Both the position numbers and the translations under genes were made by a program. A stretch of 64,000 nucleotides of DNA from assembly GCF_002838835.1 (NCBI RefSeq), contig NZ_NHPP01000008.1, forward strand, positions 1-64,000. The letters are read 5' to 3'. The notes under the pieces were generated by a model. That model searched no databases. It saw only the letters and a program-made list of their open reading frames with translations, and was not told the origin of the DNA. Numbering within the stretch: the first letter of the stretch is position 1; each line of letters starts with the position of its first letter. This document shows, piece by piece, positions 1 through 9,391 of the stretch. This DNA is from Siphonobacter sp. SORGH_AS_0500. GTDB taxonomy: Bacteria; Bacteroidota; Bacteroidia; Cytophagales; Spirosomataceae.

Positions 1-6
1 ACAAAA

Positions 7-63
7 AGTCATCAAAAAGAACCCTTACTGTAGTGAGTCTTTTTTATATAGCTTTTGATGACT
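7..63. repeat. 11-bp inverted repeat at the ftsZ 3' end
   Basis: AGTCATCAAAA at 7-17 is matched by its exact reverse complement at 53-63, which overlaps the ftsZ stop codon. Between the arms is a T-rich stretch as read on the plus strand. It could be the ftsZ terminator or a bidirectional one, but the inner stem is weak and the window begins here, so the far side cannot be judged. Confidence 0.4.
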
Positions 64-1545
64 AATCGTTCAGATTGTAATGATTAACTTTTTCACCTCG
101 TAAAATAACGGCCAGATCAGCCAGAGGGATATTTTGCCGAATGTACGCGGGCGTTTCCAGATCCGTTTCCCAACCCTGATCGTGGTGATCCAGTTTGGTA
201 ATGAATTCCTGAATCATGCGTGCATTCGTAACCGAAGTATCTTCTTCCCGCCAGATTTCTTTTTCCAGCGTCTTTACGTCTTCTTCCAGCGTAGTGGGTT
301 CGGGAAATTCGAAAATGGTTTCCGCTTCCGTCAGGGCTTCACTTTCGGCTTCGGTTGAACCAGCAGTAACGGGATTATTAAAAGAAGCCTGAGGCGTTTT
401 ATCCTGTAAGTAACTTCCGTAGCCGTACGAAGGTGAACTATTGGTAATGGGTGTAGTTGGCTTGGCAGAGCTACCCTGCGAGTTACCTGGGTTCGATGGA
501 CGTGACGCAGGTTGCTGAATCAAAGGTTCATCAATGGGACGCTGATAAACCGAGTTGCCGGGTAAATCAAAACCTGCCGCAATGATGGTGAAACGCATGG
601 CTTTACCCAGGCTTTCATCAGGGATAGGGCTGATTTTCAGCAGTCGAGCTTTTCCTCCAATTTTATCCTCAATGTACTTCGTAATAGCCTTCTGTTCCAT
701 CATCCGCATCGGATTGTCTTTGCTATACGAATGGTAATCAGGATGCGTTTCGCACCTTTGATATCGCGATTATCAAGCAAAGGTGAACTTAATGCTTCTT
801 CTACGCAGGTGACGGCACGATCTTCTCCTTCGGCACTGTACAGACCAATTACGGCTTGTCCGGCACCTTTCAGGATCGTTTTCACGTCATTCATATCGGA
901 GTTGATCTTACCCGACTTGGTAACGATCTCAGAGATACAGCGAGCGGCGTTGGCTAAGACGTCATCGGCTTTTGCGTAGGCGTCGTCAACGGTCATGTCA
1001 GGATACAGCTCAAGTAATTTTTCGTTCAGAATAACTACTACCGTATCGCAATACTTTTGCAGTTCACGAATCCCTTCGCGAGCCTGCTCAATTTTATCTT
1101 CTCCTTCATCATCAAAAGGAGCCGTAACAATGGCTACTGTCAGGATGTTCAGATCATTGGCAATACGGGCAATAACCGGAGCGGCTCCCGTACCGGTGCC
1201 TCCGCCCATACCCGCAGTAATGAATAACATCTCGGTGTTATCTTCGAGTACTTTCCGAATTTCGGCTTCACTTTCTTCTGCTGCTGCCCGACCCTGAGCG
1301 GCATCCATACCAGCTCCAATTCCTTTTTGGTTAACCGTTTGATTACCCAATTGAATTTTATAGTCAATAGGACTTTCGTCGAGAGACTGACGGTCAGTAT
1401 TACAAACAATGAAGTCTACGTCTCCAATATTTTGGTTAAACATGTGGCGGACTGCATTACAGCCACCACCGCCTACACCAAAAACTTTGATGTACGAACG
1501 AAAGTGCTTAACGGAGCTAAAGGAATAATTATGGTCAAGAAGCAT
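62..1545 (-). CDS. ftsZ: Cell division protein FtsZ (one-base frameshift in this sequence)
   Basis: This is the tubulin-like GTPase that forms the cytoplasmic division ring. The upstream part (1545 down to about 721) carries the nucleotide-binding GGGGCNAV near residue 25 and the tubulin signature GGGTGTGAAP near residue 117. The reading frame then runs into a stop at 700, while the adjacent frame continues with MEQKAITKYIEDKIGG, the expected FtsZ C-terminal domain, then a Ser/Pro-rich linker and the C-terminal peptide ETPAYIR that binds FtsA. Adding one A to the AAA run (719-721 on the plus strand) joins the halves as IAKDNPMRMMEQ and gives about 494 residues. It is the last gene of the ftsW-murG-murC-ftsQ-ftsA-ftsZ cluster. 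Because FtsZ is essential, the break is probably a sequence error. Confidence 0.93.
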
Positions 1546-1666
1546 ATTTTAAGGTTGGTTACGTAAAACTGAGTAAGGCAGACTCAGTTTCGTACTAAGT
1601 TAGCTTGAGGACTTATAGTAAAAATGAGTATAAGCTTAGGTATAAAGTATAGGTGGGGAAAAAGAG

Positions 1667-1702
1667 AAACTCAAACGGCTTATAAATGGGCCGTTTGAGT
1701 TT
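1667..1702. terminator. Hairpin between ftsA and ftsZ
   Basis: A perfect 13-bp stem, AAACTCAAACGGC at 1667-1679 with its complement at 1690-1702, has a 10-base loop. In the direction of ftsA to ftsZ it is followed by CTCTTTTT, so it could terminate or attenuate ftsA transcription and leave ftsZ to its own promoter in 1546-1666. No promoter could be fixed there with confidence. Confidence 0.6.
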
Positions 1703-1705
1703 TTA

Positions 1706-3259
1706 TTATACTGTTTTGGGTTCCCAGCTATCAGGTCGCTGGCCACCCCTTGATTCAAATTCGTCTCTGAAAATGGCTTTATACCAGGAATTCAGGTCCA
1801 TTCGTAAACGCCACCATTTCCACTCCTGCTCGTTTTCTGGCTGATCCTGCTCTTTCGAGGGTTCCTGAGGAGCTACGGGTTCAGGCGTTTGGGGTCTGGG
1901 TGGATTGGAATAACCGCCACCCCCATTGGAGTACCCACCTCCATTGTTAGTACCGTTACTAGTGGGTTGTGGGCTATGATGCTGGCTCGTAGAATAGGTA
2001 TGTGGAATATGCTGAACCGGAGGCTGGACAGGACTTGGCACTGACACCAGCGATTCATACAATTCATCACGAGGATCCAGTGAACGGAAGCCTAAGCGAA
2101 CCAGACCCAGAGCCGTCGCATACGACAGATTATTGGTTGCCTCCGGTTTCTGTTTATTGAAACCCTGATTAGGCCGGCCTACCTGTACGTGCATACCCGT
2201 AACTGAGCGGAATACGTCCTGAATACTATCCAGACGTGCACCACCACCCGTTAACACTATACCCGTTTTAATTTTGCGTTCGTAACCTGCGTGGCGAACC
2301 ACAGCTGCTACGAACGTAGCAATATCTTTTACGCGAGCCTCAATAATGACGGCTACGTTTTTCAGAGATACATTTTTGGGAGGAAGGCTTTCCAGTACAT
2401 TCGGTACGGCAACAACCTCATTGATGCGAACTTCTTTGTGCGTGGCTGTTCCAAATCGTAACTTCAGATCTTCCGCTACGTTTTCTGAAACGTCACAACC
2501 CACTTCAATATCCTTAGTGATGGATTTACCACCAACGGGGAATGAAGCTACGTAACGAACAAGTTCGCCTTGAACAATAACTACGTCGGTTTTACCGGCT
2601 CCAATGTCCACCAGAACGGCTCCGTGCTCTTTTTCCTCATCGCTCAGAACGGCCATAGTAGAGGCCAGAGAAGACAGGTAAACGTTTTTAGGAGGAACGT
2701 GTAAGCCCGCCCAGTCCAAACTTTTCAGTAAGGTACTGAGGGGTTTTAAGGGCATGGTAATCACCTGAAATTTACCCCGCAGGTGCGTTCCCGTTACCCC
2801 AACAATGTGATAATGTTCTTCCGAATCTCCGTCAACGCTGTATTCCTGAGGTAGTACGTGGAGAATGGCCGATCCATCAATTTTAGTACGGCCTACACTA
2901 CCCAGTAAACGCTGTAAATCGTCATGACGAACCTCATCTCCCTCCGATACGTAATCGCGGGAAATATCGCTGACTTTAGGTATACAGGTAACCTGATGAC
3001 TGGCTACACTGATGAAATATTGATTGGGAGTAACACCAGCCTGCTCAATAGCCTCGGCTAATGCTTTCTTTATAAACTTACTGACAAAATCAGGGTTAAG
3101 GATAGCTCCTTTCGTGACAAGATTTTTGAATTTCTTGTCCTTGAATTCAACCCGACTTACGCCACGCACGTCCAGCTTGTCGTCGTGATCTTTCTGACCG
3201 ATCACCACGCAGACTTTTGTCGTTCCTACATCAATCCCGCAAACAATCTTTTTCTCCAT
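1706..3259 (-). CDS. ftsA: Cell division protein FtsA
   Basis: FtsA is the actin-fold ATPase that tethers FtsZ filaments to the inner membrane. The N terminus shows the phosphate-1 loop GIDVGTTKVCVVIG (residues 8-21), the phosphate-2 region VDIGAGKTDVVIV lies near residue 220 and the adenosine motif GIVLTGGGARLDS near residue 340. After about residue 410 the protein becomes a Pro/Gly/Ser/Asn-rich linker and ends in a Trp- and Arg-rich segment (WKWWRLRMDLNSWYK) that could act as the membrane-targeting helix. At 517 residues it is longer than the enterobacterial protein (about 420), and the extra length is the linker. It lies between ftsQ and ftsZ on the same strand. Confidence 0.95.
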   Translation of the reverse strand: MEKKIVCGIDVGTTKVCVVIGQKDHDDKLDVRGVSRVEFKDKKFKNLVTKGAILNPDFVSKFIKKALAEAIEQAGVTPNQYFISVASHQVTCIPKVSDISRDYVSEGDEVRHDDLQRLLGSVGRTKIDGSAILHVLPQEYSVDGDSEEHYHIVGVTGTHLRGKFQVITMPLKPLSTLLKSLDWAGLHVPPKNVYLSSLASTMAVLSDEEKEHGAVLVDIGAGKTDVVIVQGELVRYVASFPVGGKSITKDIEVGCDVSENVAEDLKLRFGTATHKEVRINEVVAVPNVLESLPPKNVSLKNVAVIIEARVKDIATFVAAVVRHAGYERKIKTGIVLTGGGARLDSIQDVFRSVTGMHVQVGRPNQGFNKQKPEATNNLSYATALGLVRLGFRSLDPRDELYESLVSVPSPVQPPVQHIPHTYSTSQHHSPQPTSNGTNNGGGYSNGGGGYSNPPRPQTPEPVAPQEPSKEQDQPENEQEWKWWRLRMDLNSWYKAIFRDEFESRGGQRPDSWEPKTV

Positions 3260-3510
3260 ACGGCACAGCTTTAGGGTTGATTGGTGATAGTATTCATCAA
3301 CTTAGCCTAACTATTATTGGTATCCATAAAAGGATGTAAATCCGATTATAGTTTAAAGTAATAAAAAAAATCGGGCATTGACTAGTAGAAAGCTTTCCTT
3401 ATTACTCAGAAATAAGAAAATAGTTGCCTAAAAGACAGCCCACTAAAGTAAAAAAGCTTTCTAAAATTAGTCAAAATAAATTTACTACTAGCAAATATTA
3501 GCAAAGCCTT

Positions 3511-4323
3511 CTAAGGGGTGGCTATTGCGAGGCTGTCTGCTGTTGCCCGCGTGCAGACTACCTGATTTTTATATTTTACGCTTACTCTGGAAAAGCTATT
3601 CCAGCCCCGTAAGGGTAAAATATTCCGGAAGAATAAATTTATCTTCTGGAATTTAATGTCTCTCGAACTTGCTGAGCCAAATTCAATGGGCGTATCACCC
3701 ACTTGCGGCCACATCGTAATTTCACCCTTTTGGTCTACCTCCACCCATTCAATCTGGGCTTTCCACAGAGAATCCTGATCAATGGCTCTGACCAGATTCA
3801 GCAGAGCCGTGTCCTGAGGAGCCTGTAAATGATTCTTACGATCAAAATAAGGACCCGAAATTAATAACACACGAGCTGTATATCGCTCCGACAAAGGCAT
3901 AAAACGACCTTCTTCGTTCAAATACTTATCTAAGCCGTTGTCCGGTAAATCAGGCTGAACCAAGCGGGCAACGGGCCGATGCGTTTCTACGCGTACTTCT
4001 AGCCAACCCCGCAGGTTTCGGGAAATCTGGCAGTCTTTTACCAAAGGACTAGATTCTACCCGATTTTCCAGAAAGTTCAGATCAATCTGATCGAACGGTC
4101 TTCCTTCCAGCGGCTTTTTGCCTGACTCTGATAATAAATTACGTATATCCTGCTGTGCTAACAAAGGCAATTGCTTCTGCTCATCATTGAACACAATACT
4201 AACCTTTTTACAGGATTGGGAAGCATACCATTTTTCGGCGAAAATCACCAGAAGAACCATAACAATGATTCCCAAAACGGCCTTCACCCAGTTTCTTAAC
4301 CGAAAGATAGAAAACTTCTCCAA
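3511..4323 (-). CDS. ftsQ: Cell division protein FtsQ/DivIB
   Basis: This is a bitopic divisome protein. A short basic cytoplasmic start (MEKFSIFRLRNWVKA) leads into one membrane segment at about residues 14-30. The periplasmic part has a POTRA-like region (QQDIRNLLSES to LVKDCQISRNLRGWLEVRVETHRPVAR) typical of FtsQ, in which the block ending in V..HRPVAR is the most recognisable piece. Length is 270 residues, normal for the family. It is 92 bases downstream of murC. A 251-base AT-rich gap separates it from ftsA, so ftsA and ftsZ may have a separate promoter. Confidence 0.88.
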   Translation of the reverse strand: MEKFSIFRLRNWVKAVLGIIVMVLLVIFAEKWYASQSCKKVSIVFNDEQKQLPLLAQQDIRNLLSESGKKPLEGRPFDQIDLNFLENRVESSPLVKDCQISRNLRGWLEVRVETHRPVARLVQPDLPDNGLDKYLNEEGRFMPLSERYTARVLLISGPYFDRKNHLQAPQDTALLNLVRAIDQDSLWKAQIEWVEVDQKGEITMWPQVGDTPIEFGSASSRDIKFQKINLFFRNILPLRGWNSFSRVSVKYKNQVVCTRATADSLAIATP

Positions 4324-4415
4324 GTCCTTAGGGCCTGATTTTCAAAATTTATCGTGCGGTGCAGCGATTAGGCCCTTTCGGGCGTTTGCTGACCTTTATT
4401 TCAATGAGAAATAGA

Positions 4416-5822
4416 TCATTTCCCGGCAATCTGACCTTCCAGATAGAATCGTATGGGGTCAATCAGGGTATCTATATCTCCCGCTCCAATCGTTACCAGA
4501 ATTTCAATCGGAATAGTCTTCAGTACCTCTAAAACATTGTCTTTCTGACAACGAATTTTTTCAGCACTGGAGATCTTTTCAAAGATAATTTCCGAGGTAA
4601 TTCCAGGAATGGGTAACTCCCGGGCTGGATAAACATCGAGCAATATAACCCGGTCTGCCAGCGATAACGATTCAGCAAAACCTTCCTGAAAATCCCGGGT
4701 ACGAGTAAATAGGTGTGGCTGGAAAATGGCAGTCACGTTTTTCCCCGGATATAATGCCTTTACTGATTTCAGAAATGCTTCCACTTCCGTAGGGTGGTGG
4801 GCATAATCGTCAATATAAACGGCTTCAGGATGTTGTAAATGATATTCAAATCTTCGCTTTACGCCCCGGTACGAATTAATACCCTCCCGAATTTCTTCGG
4901 GCGAAAGCCCAGCTTTTAAACAAACGGCAAAAGCCGCTACTGCGTTTTCGGCATTATGAAAACCAGGCACCAGCAGGGCAATGTCTTCACAAATTCCTTC
5001 TGGATAAACAATTGAAAACTTGAACCGATTGTCAGCGATTCGACAGTTTTCAACGTGAAAGGCTCCGGCTTCGAAACTGTATGTACGAATCTGAGCCCTG
5101 GTTTGATTGCTCAACGACAAACCATTTCTTAAAAATAAAGTCCCTTCGGGCTTAATCTGACTTACAAAATCACCAAAAGACTTTAACACTTCTTCGCCGG
5201 AGCCGTAAATATCCAGGTGATCCGCATCCGTTGAGGTAACGATTGCCAGATCGGGGTGGAGTGTTAAAAAACTACGATCAAACTCATCTGCCTCCACCAC
5301 GCACAAAACGTCACGTAAGTGTTCAGTGGGGTCGTTCAGTAAAAAATTAGTATGGTAATTCTGGGTTATTCCGCCTAAAAAAGCTGCTACATTTCGTCCG
5401 CTATGCTTCAGAATATGAGCAACCATAGAAGAAGTGGTCGTTTTTCCGTGCGTTCCCGCTACGGCAATCAGAAACATTTCTTCGGTTAATAGACCCAGTA
5501 CCTGCGAACGCTTCAGAATGGTAAATCCATGTTCGCGGAAATAGGCCCACTCGCTATGATCCTTAGGAATAGCGGGCGTTAATACTACCAGCGTATCTTC
5601 TGAATTTTTATAGGTATCGTCAATTTGCGAAACGTCGTCCGTAAAATGAATGGCAATGCCTTCCTGCTCTAAAGTGGCCGTAAGTCGGGTCGCTGTTTTA
5701 TCGTAACCCGCTACCTGGTAGCCATTTACATGGAACCACCGGGCGATGGCACTCATTCCAATTCCTCCAATACCGAGGAAGTAAATAGACTTATACGAGC
5801 GAATCGGCTTAGACTGGGTCAT
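4416..5822 (-). CDS. murC: UDP-N-acetylmuramate--L-alanine ligase MurC
   Basis: MurC is a cytoplasmic ATP-dependent ligase that adds the first L-alanine to UDP-MurNAc in peptidoglycan synthesis. The three Mur ligase domains are visible: a Rossmann-type start (FLGIGGIGMSAIARWFH), the ATP-binding loop GTHGKTTTSSM near residue 123, and the C-terminal YIDDYAHHPTEV with the HH-P-T signature. Length of 468 residues fits the family. It follows murG with a 105-base gap and precedes ftsQ. Confidence 0.96.
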   Translation of the reverse strand: MTQSKPIRSYKSIYFLGIGGIGMSAIARWFHVNGYQVAGYDKTATRLTATLEQEGIAIHFTDDVSQIDDTYKNSEDTLVVLTPAIPKDHSEWAYFREHGFTILKRSQVLGLLTEEMFLIAVAGTHGKTTTSSMVAHILKHSGRNVAAFLGGITQNYHTNFLLNDPTEHLRDVLCVVEADEFDRSFLTLHPDLAIVTSTDADHLDIYGSGEEVLKSFGDFVSQIKPEGTLFLRNGLSLSNQTRAQIRTYSFEAGAFHVENCRIADNRFKFSIVYPEGICEDIALLVPGFHNAENAVAAFAVCLKAGLSPEEIREGINSYRGVKRRFEYHLQHPEAVYIDDYAHHPTEVEAFLKSVKALYPGKNVTAIFQPHLFTRTRDFQEGFAESLSLADRVILLDVYPARELPIPGITSEIIFEKISSAEKIRCQKDNVLEVLKTIPIEILVTIGAGDIDTLIDPIRFYLEGQIAGK

Positions 5823-5927
5823 GTAATGAACTGAAATAACCTTTAAAAGAGACTCTGAGATTTAGTTTTTGTTTACACTAATTTAAAAAAAAACTCAAAG
5901 TACTGATTAACAGATAGGTAATAGAAT

Positions 5928-7031
5928 TTATTGAGAAATTAACTTCAAAACTTCCTGAGCGATTTGCCTGGCAGCCTGCGGTTTAGCGAGCGTTTTAATG
6001 CGGTGGCTCATGATCTGAAGTTTTTCGGGATTCTTTACGAGCTCCAGCGTTGTGGGAATCAGGGTTTGACGAGCTTCGGAGTCTTTCACCAGAAGACCCG
6101 CATTTTCCCGAACCAGAGCTAGAGCATTTTGGGTTTGATGATCTTCAGCGGCAGTTGGTAAGGGAACAAAGATGGCTGGTTTTCCTACCAGACATAACTC
6201 TGAAATAGATAACGCCCCTGCTCGTGAAATGACTACACTCGAAGCAGCATAGGCGTAAGGCATCTGGTTGATAAAATCAGAAACCCAGATGCGGTTTGAA
6301 CCGATAGACTTGACCCGTTGTCGGGCCTGGTCGATGTATAACTTGCCGGTTTGCCAGATAATTTGATACCCTGCCGCGAGTAATTGCTCCAGCCCGGCAT
6401 CAATGCTCTCATTGATCGTACGGGCTCCCTGGCTGCCGCCAATGATTAATAGCGTAGGAACCTGTGGGGAGAGGCCTGCAAAATACTCCCAAACCTTCGG
6501 ATCGTCTGAAGAAATACTACCAATATCGCTTCGTACCGGATTTCCCGTCATAACCAGTTTGTCAGCCTGGAAAAACGATTGCATCGAAGGGTAGGCTACA
6601 CAGATTTTACTGGCTTTTTTGGCCAGAAATTTATTGGTAATCCCTGCGTATGAATTTTGCTCCTGAATCAGGTAAGGGATACCAGCCATACTGGCGGCTA
6701 GCAGTAAAGGACCACTGGCATAACCGCCGACCCCAACGGCAGCATTAGGCTTGAAATCCCGGATAATCTGACGTGCAGCCAGAAGGCTTTTCGCTAATTT
6801 CAGTGGAAAACCAAGGTTAGCAATCGGATTTGAACGATTGATTCCCGCAATATCCAACCCCACAATCTGGTAACCTGCCTGCGGCACTTTTTCCATTTCC
6901 ATGCGGCCATTCGCTCCGACAAAAAGAATTTCTGTCGAGGGATCATTCTCCTTTAAAGCGTTGGCAATAGCAATGGCCGGGAAAATATGCCCGCCTGTTC
7001 CACCTCCACTGATGATGATGCGTTTTGACAC
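5928..7031 (-). CDS. murG: UDP-GlcNAc--undecaprenyl-PP-MurNAc-pentapeptide GlcNAc transferase MurG
   Basis: MurG converts lipid I to lipid II on the cytoplasmic face of the inner membrane. The N terminus has the donor/lipid loop GGGTGGHIFPAIAIA (residues 9-23), followed by GVGGYASGP and, in the C-terminal lobe, IIGGSQGAR and VISRAGALSISE, which bind the UDP-GlcNAc donor. Length of 367 residues matches the family. It sits between ftsW and murC, in the usual order of this cluster. Confidence 0.96.
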   Translation of the reverse strand: MSKRIIISGGGTGGHIFPAIAIANALKENDPSTEILFVGANGRMEMEKVPQAGYQIVGLDIAGINRSNPIANLGFPLKLAKSLLAARQIIRDFKPNAAVGVGGYASGPLLLAASMAGIPYLIQEQNSYAGITNKFLAKKASKICVAYPSMQSFFQADKLVMTGNPVRSDIGSISSDDPKVWEYFAGLSPQVPTLLIIGGSQGARTINESIDAGLEQLLAAGYQIIWQTGKLYIDQARQRVKSIGSNRIWVSDFINQMPYAYAASSVVISRAGALSISELCLVGKPAIFVPLPTAAEDHQTQNALALVRENAGLLVKDSEARQTLIPTTLELVKNPEKLQIMSHRIKTLAKPQAARQIAQEVLKLISQ

Positions 7032-7144
7032 GTCGTTTAGCTGCTAATAATTACTAAAAAAAGACTTATTGATAATAGATAATCGTTCAGCCTCAGTAAA
7101 ATTCTCACAAAAAAACAACGTGACGCCTGATAAGTCAATAGGAA

Positions 7145-8374
7145 TTAAGCGGCAAGAGCTTCTTTTCCAATGACTTTTGCTGAATTCGCTTCTGCCGCTT
7201 CCCGACTAACGCTTAAAATAGCTCCGATGGAGATACCCGTAAAGAGGAGCGAAGAGCCACCCCAACTAATCAGTGGAAGGTTTTGACCCGTTACCGGAAT
7301 GAGCTGGACGGATACGGCCATGTGTACCAACGCCTGTATGACCAAACTGAAGGCAAGACCCGCCGCCAGAAAATAACCAAAGGCTTGGCCACTTTCAATC
7401 TCTGCTTTTTTCAGCTTTCGGAATGCCACGTATCGAACGCTGCGATACAGTAAAAACAGATAAAGTATTAGCGTGAAAACGCCGCCCAGAAAGCCCCATT
7501 CTTCAATCAGAATGGCATAAGCAAAATCCGAGTAAGCCTGCGTCATAAAGTTTCTCTGAAGACTGTTACCGAGGCCACGACCTACCCAGCCGCCCGAAGC
7601 CACAGCAACCAGACTGTATTCTTCCTGCGAATCAATGCGACGATCTTCGGGAGTCAGACGCTCGGGAGGCCTGATTTTCTGAATCATTTGAGACACCACG
7701 TTGGTCGGACGACTAAAACGGCCTTCCCAGGTTGTTCCTCGGGAACCCAACGCATACGCGACACCAAGGGCAATCGCTCCAGCTAGGGTGAGGTAAAATA
7801 GGTAACGAAGGGGTACTTGGCCAATGAACATTAATAACCAGCAGGGAGCCATTAATAACAAGGCCGCACTACCGGAGTTCAGGGCCAGTAAAAAACTTAG
7901 GAATCCGCTCCAGAAAATGGGGGGGACGAACACCAATGGGTCCCGATAATTTGCCTTTAAACGCTTGGCTAGCATGGAAGCCAGATTCGCAATTAGAGCG
8001 AATTTGGCTAAATCGGAAGGCATGAAACCCGAAAAAAACGGAATAGGTAAAGCCCGCTTGGCTCCCCCACTTTCAATGCCCCAGAATTGCACCAGAATTA
8101 ACAACAGAACGGAGAGATACAGCAAAAATCTGGAAAGGCCGGAATACATACCAAAGGGGAGGCGATGGCAAACCAGAATGATTCCCAAACAAAGGGTTAA
8201 ACTCCCTAAATGTTTGAATAAGAATGACTCTCGACCGGGAAGGTGTTGAAACGCATAGGTTCCCCGGGCGGAAAAAACGACGATAGTACCAATGGCCAGC
8301 AGGGCAAATACAATGTTCCAGATGGCACGGTCACCTTCCAGACGAAAAAAAGCACGGATTCGTTCGAGTGTCAT
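7145..8374 (-). CDS. ftsW: Lipid II polymerase / division protein FtsW (SEDS family)
   Basis: FtsW is a polytopic inner-membrane protein that polymerises septal peptidoglycan. About ten hydrophobic segments run through its 409 residues. Family marks include KRALPIPFFSGFMPSDLAKFAL with the conserved SEDS pattern, SQEEYSLVAVASGGWVGRGLGNS with the long loop residues, and the C-terminal GQNLPLISWGGSSLL, the strongest SEDS signature. The position ahead of murG favours FtsW over RodA. It is the first gene of this minus-strand cluster, so murD, mraY and the rest are elsewhere. Confidence 0.93.
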   Translation of the reverse strand: MTLERIRAFFRLEGDRAIWNIVFALLAIGTIVVFSARGTYAFQHLPGRESFLFKHLGSLTLCLGIILVCHRLPFGMYSGLSRFLLYLSVLLLILVQFWGIESGGAKRALPIPFFSGFMPSDLAKFALIANLASMLAKRLKANYRDPLVFVPPIFWSGFLSFLLALNSGSAALLLMAPCWLLMFIGQVPLRYLFYLTLAGAIALGVAYALGSRGTTWEGRFSRPTNVVSQMIQKIRPPERLTPEDRRIDSQEEYSLVAVASGGWVGRGLGNSLQRNFMTQAYSDFAYAILIEEWGFLGGVFTLILYLFLLYRSVRYVAFRKLKKAEIESGQAFGYFLAAGLAFSLVIQALVHMAVSVQLIPVTGQNLPLISWGGSSLLFTGISIGAILSVSREAAEANSAKVIGKEALAA

Positions 8375-8411
8375 AAGTACTACAGAGGAAGGCTGAATGA
8401 TGATTTGTTTA

Positions 8412-8419
8412 CAAATGTA
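8412..8419 (-). promoter_or_regulatory. Candidate -7 element for the ftsW-ftsZ cluster
   Basis: On the minus strand the sequence reads TACATTTG, matching the Bacteroidota TAnnTTTG element, 38 bases upstream of the ftsW start. The upstream -33 region is T-rich without a clear TTG, so this is only a candidate. The element lies in a small near-palindrome (TTTACAAATGTAAA). Confidence 0.4.
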
Positions 8420-8460
8420 AATTATTTACAATTGGAAATAAAAATATAATGTATAAAAAA

Positions 8461-8491
8461 GCTTCAACCTTGAATTTCACAAGATTGAAGC
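8461..8491 (-). terminator. Terminator after cysE
   Basis: A 12-bp stem with one wobble pair (8461-8472 with 8480-8491) is followed on the minus strand by TTTTTTAT. It lies 20 bases past the cysE stop and separates cysE from the division cluster. Confidence 0.75.
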
Positions 8492-8510
8492 AAAAATAGG
8501 TAGAAATGTT

Positions 8511-9311
8511 TTAGCCCTTGATTAATACCTGTTCCTGATGGTAAATCTTCGTGTAAGGTTTAATGCTATGGGTTAACCAGACATTACCTCCCACAATGCT
8601 ATGATGGCCAATCACGGTTTCGCCGCCCAGAATTGTCGCACCGGAATAGATAACTACGTCGTTTTCAACCGTTGGATGGCGTTTTTGGGAAGCCAGTTCT
8701 TTACTTACGCTTAACGCTCCAAGGGTAACGCCCTGATATAACTTTACATTTCTGCCGATTACGGTCGTTTCTCCAATCACGATGCCGGTGCCGTGGTCGA
8801 TGAAAAGATATTCATCAATTTCGGCGGAAGGGTGAATGTCGATACCCGTGCGGGAGTGGGCAAATTCCGTTAATACCCGAGGTAACAGCGGAATATTCAG
8901 ATCATAAAACGCATGAGCAATGCGATAAAAAGCAACCGCATAGAAGCCAGGATAAGCCCGTACGATTTCGTATTCGCTCGTGGCAGCCGGATCTCCTGAA
9001 AGAATCGCTGAAACATCGGTGCGGAGCAAATGATAAATTTCTGGAATCTTCTCGATAAACTGAGCTGACACATTCGACGGAGAATCAGGCAAATGACTGT
9101 GCATGGATTGAAGCATATCCGTTAAATCCCTTTCCAGGCGGATGAAAGCTTCTCCCAGTTTATCGACTGAGTGATAATGAATCTTGGTTTGTTCGGGAAA
9201 CAGTAGCAGAATCAGGCGGGTAACTAAACGGGCTACCGCTGACGTAGGCGGAAACGAATCCGTAGTAGAGTGAATCTTATGCAAAGTTTCCAGAAAGTCG
9301 CGGGGTAACAT
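8511..9311 (-). CDS. cysE: Serine O-acetyltransferase
   Basis: The enzyme makes O-acetylserine from serine and acetyl-CoA, the committing step of cysteine synthesis. The N-terminal helical half (to about residue 150) ends in YRIAHAFYD, and the C-terminal half has hexapeptide repeats of a left-handed beta helix: TGIDIHPSAEID, LFIDHGTGIVIGETTVIG, NVKLYQGVTLGALS. The His in DHGTG is the catalytic base of this family. Length is 266 residues, with the N-terminal extension typical of the EpsC-like form. It has its own terminator. Confidence 0.92.
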   Translation of the reverse strand: MLPRDFLETLHKIHSTTDSFPPTSAVARLVTRLILLLFPEQTKIHYHSVDKLGEAFIRLERDLTDMLQSMHSHLPDSPSNVSAQFIEKIPEIYHLLRTDVSAILSGDPAATSEYEIVRAYPGFYAVAFYRIAHAFYDLNIPLLPRVLTEFAHSRTGIDIHPSAEIDEYLFIDHGTGIVIGETTVIGRNVKLYQGVTLGALSVSKELASQKRHPTVENDVVIYSGATILGGETVIGHHSIVGGNVWLTHSIKPYTKIYHQEQVLIKG

Positions 9312-9391
9312 GTAAAGCTCGTTTATACAAGTGTAGCAATCAATAACTTTTGAAATCTATTAGACTATTCTAAAACGCATGAATAGGTTCC

